From an uncultured Prevotella sp. (GTDB lineage: Bacteria; Bacteroidota; Bacteroidia; Bacteroidales; Bacteroidaceae): a stretch of DNA of 17,049 nt. The translations under genes were made by a program, and so were the position numbers. Position 1 is the stretch's first letter; each line of letters opens with the position of its first letter. Where the stretch lies: positions 1 to 17,049 of the forward strand of contig USPK01000038.1 of assembly GCA_900556465.1 (NCBI GenBank), read 5' to 3'. The notes below the pieces were generated by a model. That model saw only the letters and a list, made by a program, of their open reading frames with translations, ran no database searches and was not told the origin of the DNA. Below are positions 1-6,328 of this stretch, in pieces.

Positions 1-54
1 ACCCTGGACCCACTGATTAAGAGTCAGTTGCTCTACCAACTGAGCTAAGAGTGC
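1..54 (-). tRNA. tRNA-Lys (anticodon CTT), 3' part cut off by window edge
   Basis: On the minus strand the gene begins at 54 with acceptor strand GCACTCT, followed by TA, a D arm GCTC-AGTTGGTA-GAGC, and anticodon stem ACTGA with loop CTCTTAA closed by TCAGT. The loop centre CTT gives tRNA-Lys for AAG codons. The variable loop GGGTC and the start of the T stem (CAGGG) are visible, and the T loop and 3' acceptor strand lie outside the window. The cloverleaf parts that can be seen are canonical. Confidence 0.95.
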
Positions 55-79
55 AGGGGTCGTTCCCGTTTTGCGAGTG

Positions 80-111
80 CAAAGGTACAGCTTTCTACGA
101 TACTATCCAAA
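80..111 (-). promoter_or_regulatory. Bacteroides-type promoter of the tRNA-Lys gene
   Basis: Read on the minus strand, TTTG (111-108) is followed after exactly 20 bases by TACCTTTG (87-80), matching the Bacteroides consensus TTTG-N19-21-TAnnTTTG. Transcription should begin near 75, about 20 bases before the tRNA 5' end at 54. This is one of the two best promoter matches in the window and helps fix the phylum. Confidence 0.8.
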
Positions 112-200
112 TTATTCTACATCTTTTTCGCCTCCGCCTCTAAATCGCGGCCGGGGATTACGGCTGGACGACAGCGCGATGGGCGGAAACGCCGGCGGGC

Positions 201-1490
201 CTATTGCCGTGCGTCCCGGGCCTGGGCGGCGCTCCCGGACCTGTGTTCGCGGAAGCTGAAGGCAAAGAGCAGGAACACCACGGCCGAGTAGGCGGCGAAG
301 ATGAACCACGACGTGCGCCAGCCCTCGAGTTGCAGTTCGGCCGGGACGTTGTAGACGAAGTGGTTCACTACGGCCTGTGCCCCCAGCGTACCGATGGTGG
401 CGCCCAGTCCGTTAGTCATAATCATGAACAGCCCTTGCGCGCTGCTGCGGATGTCGGGCTCCGTGCTGCTGTCCACATAGAGCGCGCCCGACACATTAAA
501 GAAGTCGAACGCCACGCCGTAGACAATCATCGAGAGGATGAACATCCAGAGCCCGTTGCCCGGATCGCCGAACCCGAAGAGGGCAAAGCGTAGCACCCAG
601 GCCAGCATGGCGATGAGCATCACCCGTTTGATGCCGAAGCGCTTTAGGAAGAAGGGGATGAGCAATATGCAGCAGGCCTCGCTGATCTGGGAAAGGGAGA
701 TGAGGACATTGGGATGGCTCGCACCGAACGTATCCGCGTAGAGCGGGATATTCTCGAAGCTCATAATGTAAGGGTTGGCGAAGCCGTTCGTAATTTGCAA
801 GGAAACGCCCAGCAGTATGGAAAAAAGGAAGAAGACAGCGAGGCGGCGCTCCTTGAACAGCTTGAAAGCCCGGAGGCCTAACGCGTCGGACAGGGACTTA
901 CGCTCGCCGCTCCCCACGGGGCAGGAAGGCAGCGTCTGGGCGTAGAGGCCGAGCACGAGGCTCAGTGCGGCCGAGACGAAGAACTGTTGGTACGTCGTCT
1001 GGAAGCCGAACACGTCGACCGCCCACATGCTGCAGATGAAGCCCACCGTTCCGAAGACGCGGATGGGCGGGAAGTCTTTCACCGTGTCGAGGCCCACGCG
1101 CGTCAGGCCGTTGAAGGCCACCGAGTTGCTCAGGGCCAGCGTCGGCATGTAGAAGGCCACGCTGAAGGCGTAGAGGGTGAAGAGCGGCGCCATGTCCACC
1201 GCCGCGCCCGCCTGCATACCGTAGAAGGCCGCGGCCGCCATGAAGGCGCCCGCCAGAAAGTGGCAGCAGCCCAGCAGCCTTTGGGCCGGCACCCAGCGGT
1301 CGGCCACGACGCCCATGAGCCCGGGCATGAAGATAGAGACTATACCCTGCATGGCATAAAACCAACCGATGCTCTCGGCCAGCCCTACCCGGACAAGATA
1401 GCTGCCCATGCTGGTAAGATAGGCGCCCCAGACAGCAAATTCGAGGAAATTCATCGCCACGAGGCGGATACGCAAAGATAAGTGATTCAT
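201..1490 (-). CDS. MFS transporter, nucleoside:H+ symporter (NupG/XapB-like)
   Basis: A 429-residue polytopic membrane protein, close to the roughly 420 residues usual for NupG-type permeases. Hydrophobic segments run through the whole length, consistent with 12 helices. The loop after helix 2 carries GVVADRWVPAQR (60-71), a version of the MFS loop 2-3 signature (G-x-x-A-D-R-x). The start MNHLSLRIRL with a helix containing FLEFAVWGAYL is typical of the nucleoside:H+ symporter branch, so uptake of nucleosides across the inner membrane is the likely role. The substrate is inferred from overall resemblance only. Its start lies 5 bases after the stop of the thioredoxin-like lipoprotein gene, so the two are almost certainly co-transcribed. 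The residues after about 415 are charged and hydrophilic, as expected for a cytoplasmic tail. Confidence 0.8.
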   Translation of the reverse strand: MNHLSLRIRLVAMNFLEFAVWGAYLTSMGSYLVRVGLAESIGWFYAMQGIVSIFMPGLMGVVADRWVPAQRLLGCCHFLAGAFMAAAAFYGMQAGAAVDMAPLFTLYAFSVAFYMPTLALSNSVAFNGLTRVGLDTVKDFPPIRVFGTVGFICSMWAVDVFGFQTTYQQFFVSAALSLVLGLYAQTLPSCPVGSGERKSLSDALGLRAFKLFKERRLAVFFLFSILLGVSLQITNGFANPYIMSFENIPLYADTFGASHPNVLISLSQISEACCILLIPFFLKRFGIKRVMLIAMLAWVLRFALFGFGDPGNGLWMFILSMIVYGVAFDFFNVSGALYVDSSTEPDIRSSAQGLFMIMTNGLGATIGTLGAQAVVNHFVYNVPAELQLEGWRTSWFIFAAYSAVVFLLFAFSFREHRSGSAAQARDARQ

Positions 1491-1495
1491 TCGGT

Positions 1496-2032
1496 TCAGA
1501 TTTGTGAAGATTCGGTCTGAAGGAGCTGCTCCAGGGCGGCTTGCAGCTGCGCCTGGTCCACGCGCTCCGTGAACTGGCAGCGGACCACGCCGCCCTGGTC
1601 CGCCACGTAGACACGCGGGATGGTGTGTTCCGCAAACAGGGCGTAGAGGCTACGGTCCGGGCAGGCGCAGTAGGGGAGCGTCAGCCCCTGGGCCGCCCAA
1701 TAGGCCGCGACGTCCGCGGCTCCCTCCTCGCGGCTGATGCAAACGAAGCCGACGCGGCCGCCATAGGTCTCGTAGAGCGTCTGCAACCGGGGCAGTTCGC
1801 GCTGACAGTCCGCGCAGTCCGTGTGGAACAGCACGACGACAGCCGGACGGCCGGCCAGCGTGGCGGGCGTCACCTCCTGCCCGTCGGACAGGACGGCCGT
1901 GAACGCCGGCAAGGCGTCGCCCACGCGGACAATGTCGCCCGAGCCCGACGCCGCTTCGTCGTCCGTCAGACAAGCGCTGACGGAAAACAGCAGACAGACG
2001 GCGCAGACCCACCCGGTGAGGAAACGTTTCAT
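1496..2032 (-). CDS. TlpA/AhpC-like thioredoxin-fold lipoprotein
   Basis: A 178-residue exported thiol-disulfide protein. Residues 1-20 are a signal peptide ending in lipobox SVSA-C21, so the mature protein should be lipid-anchored. The segment VVVLFHTDCADCQREL (65-80) holds the CxxC redox pair C73/C76 at the start of the first long helix, and TIPRVYV (137-143) supplies the cis-proline P139 facing the active site, both hallmarks of TlpA/ResA/AhpC-TSA folds. Extra cysteines lie at 98, 122 and 124. Such proteins usually reduce or oxidise partner thiols in the periplasm; the partner here is not evident. It is the first gene of a unit with the downstream MFS permease (5-base gap). No Shine-Dalgarno is seen, as is usual in this phylum. 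Confidence 0.85.
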   Translation of the reverse strand: MKRFLTGWVCAVCLLFSVSACLTDDEAASGSGDIVRVGDALPAFTAVLSDGQEVTPATLAGRPAVVVLFHTDCADCQRELPRLQTLYETYGGRVGFVCISREEGAADVAAYWAAQGLTLPYCACPDRSLYALFAEHTIPRVYVADQGGVVRCQFTERVDQAQLQAALEQLLQTESSQI

Positions 2033-2066
2033 AGGCTTTTCGGCAGAGCCAGCGGGCTCTTTCCTG

Positions 2067-2074
2067 CAAATTTA
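2067..2074 (-). promoter_or_regulatory. -7 box for the TlpA-like/MFS unit
   Basis: On the minus strand TAAATTTG matches TAnnTTTG exactly and lies 34 bases before the ATG at 2032, giving a leader of about 30 bases. No clear -33 TTTG is seen at the right distance. A small hairpin (CCCGA-TTTT-TCGGG) lies just upstream. Confidence 0.55.
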
Positions 2075-2211
2075 CAAACTCCGCCCGATTTTTCGGGGAT
2101 AGGAAAAAATTTTTTATAAATACGCCGGGCGATTGTTACAAAAGACCTTTCTTTGCGTTAACCTTTTAGAAAGCGCCCCACGCCGGGGCCCGAAAACATT
2201 GCCTCAGCGCC

Positions 2212-2769
2212 ATGAACAAGCCCAACGGACCGTCCGCCCCCTCCGCCCGGCCTGCCCCGAACGGGGACAGGCCGCTGCTCGCCGCCTTCCTGCGGCTGCG
2301 CGGCGGGCTGCTTCGCATGGCCGGCCGCATGCTGGGCAGTGCGGACGACGCCGAGGACGCGCTCCAGGACGCCTTTTGCCGGCTGTGGGACCGCCCGGCC
2401 GCGCAGCGCTCCGAACAGGAGGCGGGCGCACTGCTCACCACGACGGTGAAGCACCTGAGCATCGACCGGCTACGGCGCAAGGCCAGCGACGCCACCGTCC
2501 CCTTCGACGAGGAGCGCGACGACGCCCCCGACGACGAGGCCGAGGCCGCCGCCGACCGCGAAGCCCTCTTCGCCCGCGTGGACCGGCTCGTCGCGACACG
2601 CCTCACCGACGTGCAGCGCGAAGTCCTGCGGCTGCGCGAATACGAAGGCTGGGAATTTGAAGACATCGCCGCCCGCCTCCACATGCAACCGGCCGCCGTG
2701 CGCATGCAACTGTCCCGGGCGCGCAAGACCATAAGGAACTGTTATCTGGACCGACATGAAGAAGAATAA
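2212..2769 (+). CDS. ECF-type RNA polymerase sigma factor
   Basis: A 185-residue sigma factor with only regions 2 and 4, the pattern of extracytoplasmic-function sigmas. Region 2 covers about 22-90, with DAEDALQDAFCRLWD (46-60) as the core-binding helix and TTTVKHLSIDRLRR (76-89) in the -10-recognition part. An acidic linker (98-116) follows. Region 4 (about 119-178) contains LTDVQREVLRLREYEG and the helix-turn-helix EDIAARLHMQPAAVRMQLSRAR. It recruits RNA polymerase to a specific promoter set, probably envelope-related given its neighbours. The first 20 residues are rich in Pro, Ala and Asn and are probably unstructured. The gene is divergent from the lipoprotein gene and overlaps the next gene by 14 bases, which argues for co-translation with its regulator. 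Confidence 0.92.
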   Translation: MNKPNGPSAPSARPAPNGDRPLLAAFLRLRGGLLRMAGRMLGSADDAEDALQDAFCRLWDRPAAQRSEQEAGALLTTTVKHLSIDRLRRKASDATVPFDEERDDAPDDEAEAAADREALFARVDRLVATRLTDVQREVLRLREYEGWEFEDIAARLHMQPAAVRMQLSRARKTIRNCYLDRHEEE

Positions 2770-3226
2770 GCGATTAAGGAACGAGGCCGCATGGGACGAC
2801 CTGGTGGCCCGGTACTTCGAGGCGCAGACCACGCCCGCGGAGGAAGAGCGCCTGCGCCGCTTCCTGACGTCGCCGCGCGGCGCCGACGCCCGCTACGACG
2901 ACGTGCGCGCCGTCATGGGTTACCTCGCCGTGGGCCGCAGCCAGGCCCGCCGCCCCCGTCGGCAGCGCCGGCAGCTACGCCCCGCCGCCGTCTGGCGCGT
3001 GGCCGCGGCGGTCTGCCTCGTGGCCGGCCTGGCCGCCACGCTGGCCACCGTGCACTACCGACGGGAAAACGTCTGCGTGGCCTACGTCTCGGGCCAGAAA
3101 GAGACCGACCCTGACGCCGTGATGCGCTACATGGAGGCCGCATTTTCCGAGACCGTCCCCGACGAGGCGGCCCCTACGATGGAAAGCCAGCTCAACAGTA
3201 TGTTCCAATCCCTGGATAATCCCTAA
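2756..3226 (+). CDS. Putative membrane-anchored anti-sigma factor
   Basis: A 156-residue single-pass protein starting inside the last codons of the sigma gene (14-base overlap), the usual place for a cognate anti-sigma factor. Residues 1-60 form a charged cytoplasmic domain (LVARYFEAQTTPAEEERLRRFL, 16-37) of the helical kind seen at the N terminus of Bacteroidota anti-sigma proteins. A very basic stretch (61-75) precedes one membrane segment (about 80-100). The remaining 55 residues would be periplasmic and are not recognised. Function is inferred from position and topology; no zinc-binding HxxxCxxC motif is present, so it is not a ZAS-type anti-sigma factor. Confidence 0.65.
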   Translation: MKKNKRLRNEAAWDDLVARYFEAQTTPAEEERLRRFLTSPRGADARYDDVRAVMGYLAVGRSQARRPRRQRRQLRPAAVWRVAAAVCLVAGLAATLATVHYRRENVCVAYVSGQKETDPDAVMRYMEAAFSETVPDEAAPTMESQLNSMFQSLDNP

Positions 3227-3688
3227 ATGCTCAAGAATATGAAACGACTCGCTCTTCTACTGGCAGCGCTCCTGCTGGCCCTGCTGACGGCCGCGTCGCA
3301 AGAAGGCTTAAAGATAGACCAACTCTTCGACGGCAAGTTCAACGACCGGAAGGGGACGACCGAAGTACTGGTGAAGGGAAAGAGAGCGCGCAGCTACGGC
3401 CTGAGCCTGTTCCGCAGCCTCACGTTCCGCCCCACGGAGAAGGAGGCCCTGTGGGTGGAACGCCTCGTCCGGGCCGACCGCCCGCAGGCCAGCAACCTGG
3501 AGGAGGGGCGCAAGAATGCCCGCCTCTACTACTCCTTCTACGAGTTCCCGCCCCTGGCCGACGGGCAACACCGCTACCTCTTCTATCGCAACAACCAACT
3601 GAAAGAAGGCGCCAAGGGTATGCTCACCGTCATCTACATGGAGGGAACGGCCACCATGGCCGAGCTGCGCCGCCGCTTCGGGCAGTGA
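3227..3688 (+). CDS. Small exported protein of the sigma operon (DUF6108-like)
   Basis: A 153-residue protein with an N-terminal signal peptide (a very Leu/Ala-rich core, cleavage expected near residues 23-25), so it is probably periplasmic. The first possible ATG directly follows the TAA of the preceding gene; the internal ATG at 3239 gives the better signal peptide start (MKRLALLLAALLLALL), so the true start may be 12 bases later. The mature part contains LKIDQLFDGKF and a Tyr-rich stretch (RLYYSFYEFPP) and ends in a basic helix. It resembles short Bacteroidota proteins labelled DUF6108; the family number is from memory and no function is known. Co-transcription with the sigma factor and putative anti-sigma gene is evident from zero spacing. 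Confidence 0.7.
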   Translation: MLKNMKRLALLLAALLLALLTAASQEGLKIDQLFDGKFNDRKGTTEVLVKGKRARSYGLSLFRSLTFRPTEKEALWVERLVRADRPQASNLEEGRKNARLYYSFYEFPPLADGQHRYLFYRNNQLKEGAKGMLTVIYMEGTATMAELRRRFGQ

Positions 3689-3935
3689 CGGCGCCCGCGC
3701 GCCCGGCCCGCGCCCGCCGCCACGCCGGCCGCCCGCTCCCGGGACAGGGCGCGCCGCCCGTCCGCCAGTTGCGCCAGACACGGGCCTTAGCCCCGTAAAA
3801 ACTGGGCCTATCCCCGTAAAAACTGGCCTTAGCCCCGTAGTCGGCGCGCAACGCCGGCCCGCCACCGGCCCGCTCCGGCGGGGCAGCCCCCGTAACATCG
3901 GAAACAAAATGTTTAACAACCATAACACACATCCT
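3689..3935 (+). other. Intergenic region, 247 bases, very GC-rich
   Basis: This stretch holds repeat cluster A and otherwise low-complexity GC-rich DNA. No TAnnTTTG box is seen before the beta-barrel gene, so that gene may be read from the upstream sigma operon or from a promoter used by the ECF sigma factor itself. The last 35 bases before the start codon turn AT-rich, as expected for a translation start in Bacteroidota. Confidence 0.5.
3782..3840 (+). repeat. Three-unit 21-22-base repeat cluster A
   Basis: Units at 3782-3803, 3804-3824 and 3825-3840. Units one and three share CCTTAGCCCCGTA, while the middle one reads CCTATCCCCGTA; the first two end in AAAACT. Each core can fold as a mini-hairpin, for example GGGC-CTTA-GCCC in unit one. 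The same 54-base element (3785-3838) recurs inverted at the right end of the window with a single mismatch, and a rearranged version lies at 8781-8864. It sits between the DUF6108-like gene and the beta-barrel gene. Confidence 0.9.
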
Positions 3936-4841
3936 ATGAAACTCAAGACTCTCTCTGCCTTTCTGGCGGCGCTCCTGCTGGCCTTGCCGGCCGCCGCTAC
4001 GGAGAAAAACGACACCCTCATGGAGGAAAGCGACACCCTGCTCGATCTGCGCGACGCCAGCCGCGTAGTGCTCGTCGAGGACAGTTCGCAGGTCTCTCTC
4101 CACATTCGGGGTTGCCGCAACGACAGTAACTACCGGTACGACTATACGACCAGCTCCGGCGGCAGCTTGAACTCCTTGGTCCAGAGCAAGGGCGCAAGCT
4201 GGGACTTCGGGAGCATCACGCTCGGGCGCAAGGGCAACGCGCGCTGGTACACGGAGTTCCGCCAGGGAGGCTTAGGCTTCGGCTTCGTCAATGCCCTCGG
4301 CGCGCCTGCGGAGATGGAGGTCGACATGGCCTCGTCCTATGAGATTTTCGCCGACCTCGCTTCCTTTCACCGCTGCTCGGCGGACGACAGCCACGATTTC
4401 TCGCTGGGCTTCGGCCTGGACTGGCGCAATCTGCGCATGACCGGTGACCGCCGCTTCGTGAAGGAGGGGGCTGTCGTCTCCATAGTACCCTATCCCGACG
4501 GGGCCGAGCCCAACTTCTCGCGCATCAAGATTTTCAGCCTCACCTTCCCTTTCCGTTACCAGTTCAATTTTGGGGCGAAGAAGAAATGGTACGTCCATGC
4601 CGCCGCCATCCTGAAGGTGAACACCTACGCCAGTCTGAAGACGCGCTACACCTTGGACGGCCGCAAGTACAAGGAGGTCAGCAAAAACATCCGGCAGAAG
4701 CCGGTGAGCGTCGACTTGATGGCGGCCTTCGGCTGGAATTTCCTGGGCGTCTACGTTAAGTACGATCCCTGCAAGGCCTTGAACACGACGTTCTGCCCCG
4801 AGTTCAACACCCTCGCGGCCGGTCTCACCTTCTTCTATTAA
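3936..4841 (+). CDS. Outer-membrane beta-barrel protein
   Basis: A 301-residue exported protein. The start at 3936 is chosen because MKLKTLSAFLAALLLALPAAA is a complete signal peptide; an in-frame ATG at 3909 would add a polar extension before it. The mature protein begins with a polar, Asp/Glu-rich segment and continues in alternating polar/hydrophobic strands such as FSLTFPFRYQFNFG and WYVHAAAILKVNTYA. It ends in LAAGLTFFY, the aromatic C-terminal strand typical of barrels inserted by the BAM machinery. It resembles the PorT-like/outer-membrane barrel proteins often encoded near ECF sigma operons in Bacteroidota. As the last gene of the sigma cluster it could be a regulon product or the sensed envelope component. 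The specific function is unknown. Confidence 0.7.
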   Translation: MKLKTLSAFLAALLLALPAAATEKNDTLMEESDTLLDLRDASRVVLVEDSSQVSLHIRGCRNDSNYRYDYTTSSGGSLNSLVQSKGASWDFGSITLGRKGNARWYTEFRQGGLGFGFVNALGAPAEMEVDMASSYEIFADLASFHRCSADDSHDFSLGFGLDWRNLRMTGDRRFVKEGAVVSIVPYPDGAEPNFSRIKIFSLTFPFRYQFNFGAKKKWYVHAAAILKVNTYASLKTRYTLDGRKYKEVSKNIRQKPVSVDLMAAFGWNFLGVYVKYDPCKALNTTFCPEFNTLAAGLTFFY

Positions 4842-4852
4842 TATCACGACCC

Positions 4853-4874
4853 TTCCGGCCAGTATCGGCCGGAA
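4853..4874 (+). terminator. GC-rich hairpin before the main terminator
   Basis: Perfect 8-base inverted repeat TTCCGGCC / GGCCGGAA around a 6-base loop (AGTATC), starting 12 bases after the stop of the beta-barrel gene. There is no T tract, so it probably assists the next hairpin or serves the opposite strand. Confidence 0.5.
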
Positions 4875-4879
4875 ACAGC

Positions 4880-4918
4880 GGTCCCCGCCCATCGCGACGA
4901 TGAGCGGGGACCTTTTTT
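4880..4918 (+). terminator. Rho-independent terminator of the sigma/beta-barrel cluster
   Basis: Stem GGTCCCCGC (4880-4888) pairs with GCGGGGACC (4904-4912). The loop folds further (CATCG-CGA-CGATG) to give one long hairpin with a single C/A mismatch, followed by six T residues (4913-4918). It separates the plus-strand cluster from the convergent methylglyoxal synthase gene and may also act on the minus strand. Confidence 0.88.
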
Positions 4919-4965
4919 ATGCGTGCGGCGCACGGGGCGCGGCCACCGGGAGCCCGGCGCGGCCC

Positions 4966-5538
4966 TTACTCCTGCGGCGTGGCGGCAGCCGGCGCCTCGG
5001 GCCCGGCCGGCGTGTGCTCGCCCGCCTCGCTCAGCTTCAGGACCGACTCCACGGCTTCGGACACCACGGGCTTGTCCTTGAAGCGCTGCGTGTAGCCGGA
5101 ATAGTCGGGATGAATGCGCTCGTAGGTCGGGTCCGTAAAGAGGGGGCTCGAGATGATATGGTCCGCCGTCGAGCGGTTACAGCAGAAGACGATGTTCTCT
5201 ACGCCCGCCAGTCGGGTCAGTGCCTTCACGTCCGTGTCGTGCGGCTGCAGCGTCATGGGGTCAGTGAAGAAGAAGAGGTAGTCTATCATCCCCTCCACGA
5301 TGCGTGACCCCATCTGCTGGTCGCCGCCGAGCGGTCCGGACTTCAACAGGACAAAGTCCCACTCCGTGTCGGGATGCTTCGCCCGGAGCGCTTCCAGAAT
5401 CAGGGTGCCCGTAGTGCCGGTGCAGTAGAACTTATGCCCCATGAGGCGTTCCGAATTCCACAGCACCCATTCAATAAGGTCCTTTTTCATGGCGTCGTGC
5501 GCCACAAGGCCGATGTGCCTTACCACTTTTGTTTCCAT
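4966..5538 (-). CDS. mgsA: Methylglyoxal synthase
   Basis: Converts dihydroxyacetone phosphate to methylglyoxal and phosphate, a cytoplasmic bypass of lower glycolysis that relieves sugar-phosphate stress. The 190-residue product aligns by eye with Escherichia coli MgsA: IGLVAHDAMKKDL (9-21) with H14/D15, the phosphate-binding GTTGT (41-45), and SGPLGGDQQ (67-75), where D73 matches the catalytic Asp. PHDTDVKALTRL (99-110) carries the conserved His, and ADHIISSPLF (125-134) follows. The start METKVV is set by homology; the frame stays open upstream but nothing there resembles MgsA. The E. coli protein is about 152 residues; here a tail of about 35 residues rich in Ala, Pro and Glu is added. 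The gene is transcribed alone, convergent to the beta-barrel gene and divergent from the nuclease gene. Confidence 0.95.
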   Translation of the reverse strand: METKVVRHIGLVAHDAMKKDLIEWVLWNSERLMGHKFYCTGTTGTLILEALRAKHPDTEWDFVLLKSGPLGGDQQMGSRIVEGMIDYLFFFTDPMTLQPHDTDVKALTRLAGVENIVFCCNRSTADHIISSPLFTDPTYERIHPDYSGYTQRFKDKPVVSEAVESVLKLSEAGEHTPAGPEAPAAATPQE

Positions 5539-5583
5539 AGGTCTACTTCTTTTTGTGTTGGTCGGGACTATTCCCGAAACGGT

Positions 5584-5591
5584 TGCAAGAT
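5584..5591 (-). promoter_or_regulatory. Possible -7 box of mgsA
   Basis: On the minus strand TATCTTGC matches TAnnTTTG at six of eight positions, 46 bases before the mgsA ATG. No -33 TTTG is seen. It is a weak call, made mainly because the intergenic region must hold an mgsA promoter. Confidence 0.3.
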
Positions 5592-5685
5592 ACGCACTTC
5601 CTGGCACACGGACGGCGCGGACTGTGTTAAAAAACCGAGAGCCGCTTTTTCCGCGCCGTCCGCCCCGCGGTCGTGAAAGTTTTCC

Positions 5686-5693
5686 TATTTTTG
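5686..5693 (+). promoter_or_regulatory. -7 box of the nuclease/rsmE/kinase operon, almost abutting the ATG
   Basis: TATTTTTG matches TAnnTTTG exactly and ends only 4 bases before the ATG at 5698. With the usual 4-5 base distance to the transcription start, the mRNA would begin at or next to the start codon. No -33 TTTG is visible. Confidence 0.55.
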
Positions 5694-5697
5694 CAGT

Positions 5698-6321
5698 ATG
5701 GAAAGCTATAAGGAAGAAATCCCCGAATACGAGGACTACGTATGGCTCGAGCCCGAGGGCCTCACGCAAGGCGTCAGCTTGCCCGACGCCTACCTGCTCA
5801 TCCTCCGCGACCAGGACAGCGGGCGCCACCTGCCGTTGCTGCTCGACCGCAGCGGGTTCCAGTTGCTCGTGCGCGCCACGAAGCAGCACGAATATCCTAT
5901 GACGTCGCTCATGAACCGACTGGCACGGACGTTCGGCATACGCCTGCGCCACGCCCTGATACACCCCGCCGCTTCGGGCCATACCTACGTGGCCCTCTGC
6001 ATGGAGCAAACGCGCGACGGCGACAAGGAGACGCACGAGCTGAACGTAGACCCGGCGCTGGGCATCGTTGCCGCCATGGAAGCGCGACGGCCCGTCGGCA
6101 TCGCGCGACAGGACTTCGAGCGACTCTATAACCGCCACGGACGCAACGGCCAGGTGACGGTCCCCATCACCTCGATGGGCAACGACCTGCTCCGCGAGGC
6201 GTTGGAGCTGGCCGTAGAGAACGACAACTTTGAACTGGCCTCGCAGTTGCGGGACGAACTGCGCAGCCGCGACGCCACGGCCCGCGACGTCGCGCCCAAC
6301 GACGAAGGGGCCACAGACTGA
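5698..6321 (+). CDS. Bifunctional nuclease (BFN/DUF151) family protein with C-terminal UVR motif
   Basis: A 207-residue protein. Residues about 25-142 form a BFN/DUF151 domain: LPDAYLLILRDQDSGRHLPL followed by TSLMNRLARTFGIRLRHALIH and VDPALGIVAAMEARRPVGIA, the order usual in this family. Residues 163-190 (LLREALELAVENDNFELASQLRDEL) match the UvrB/UvrC helical-hairpin motif used for protein contacts. A plant member of the family was reported to have DNase and RNase activity; the role of the BFN-UVR form common in Bacteroidota is unknown. It heads a tight operon: rsmE starts 7 bases after its stop. Confidence 0.85.
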   Translation: MESYKEEIPEYEDYVWLEPEGLTQGVSLPDAYLLILRDQDSGRHLPLLLDRSGFQLLVRATKQHEYPMTSLMNRLARTFGIRLRHALIHPAASGHTYVALCMEQTRDGDKETHELNVDPALGIVAAMEARRPVGIARQDFERLYNRHGRNGQVTVPITSMGNDLLREALELAVENDNFELASQLRDELRSRDATARDVAPNDEGATD

Positions 6322-6328
6322 ACCCCAC

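Noticed and set aside
121..200. Rho-independent terminator after the MFS gene
   Set aside because: Only a small GGCG-TTTC-CGCC hairpin is present on the minus strand, with no T tract after it.
2100..2211. Housekeeping promoter for the ECF sigma gene
   Set aside because: TTTCTTTG at about 2147-2155 lacks the TA of the -7 box and has no -33 partner, so I do not call it.
3782..3840. CRISPR array
   Set aside because: Units are 21-22 bases and directly adjacent with no variable spacers; only three or four units per place and no cas gene nearby.
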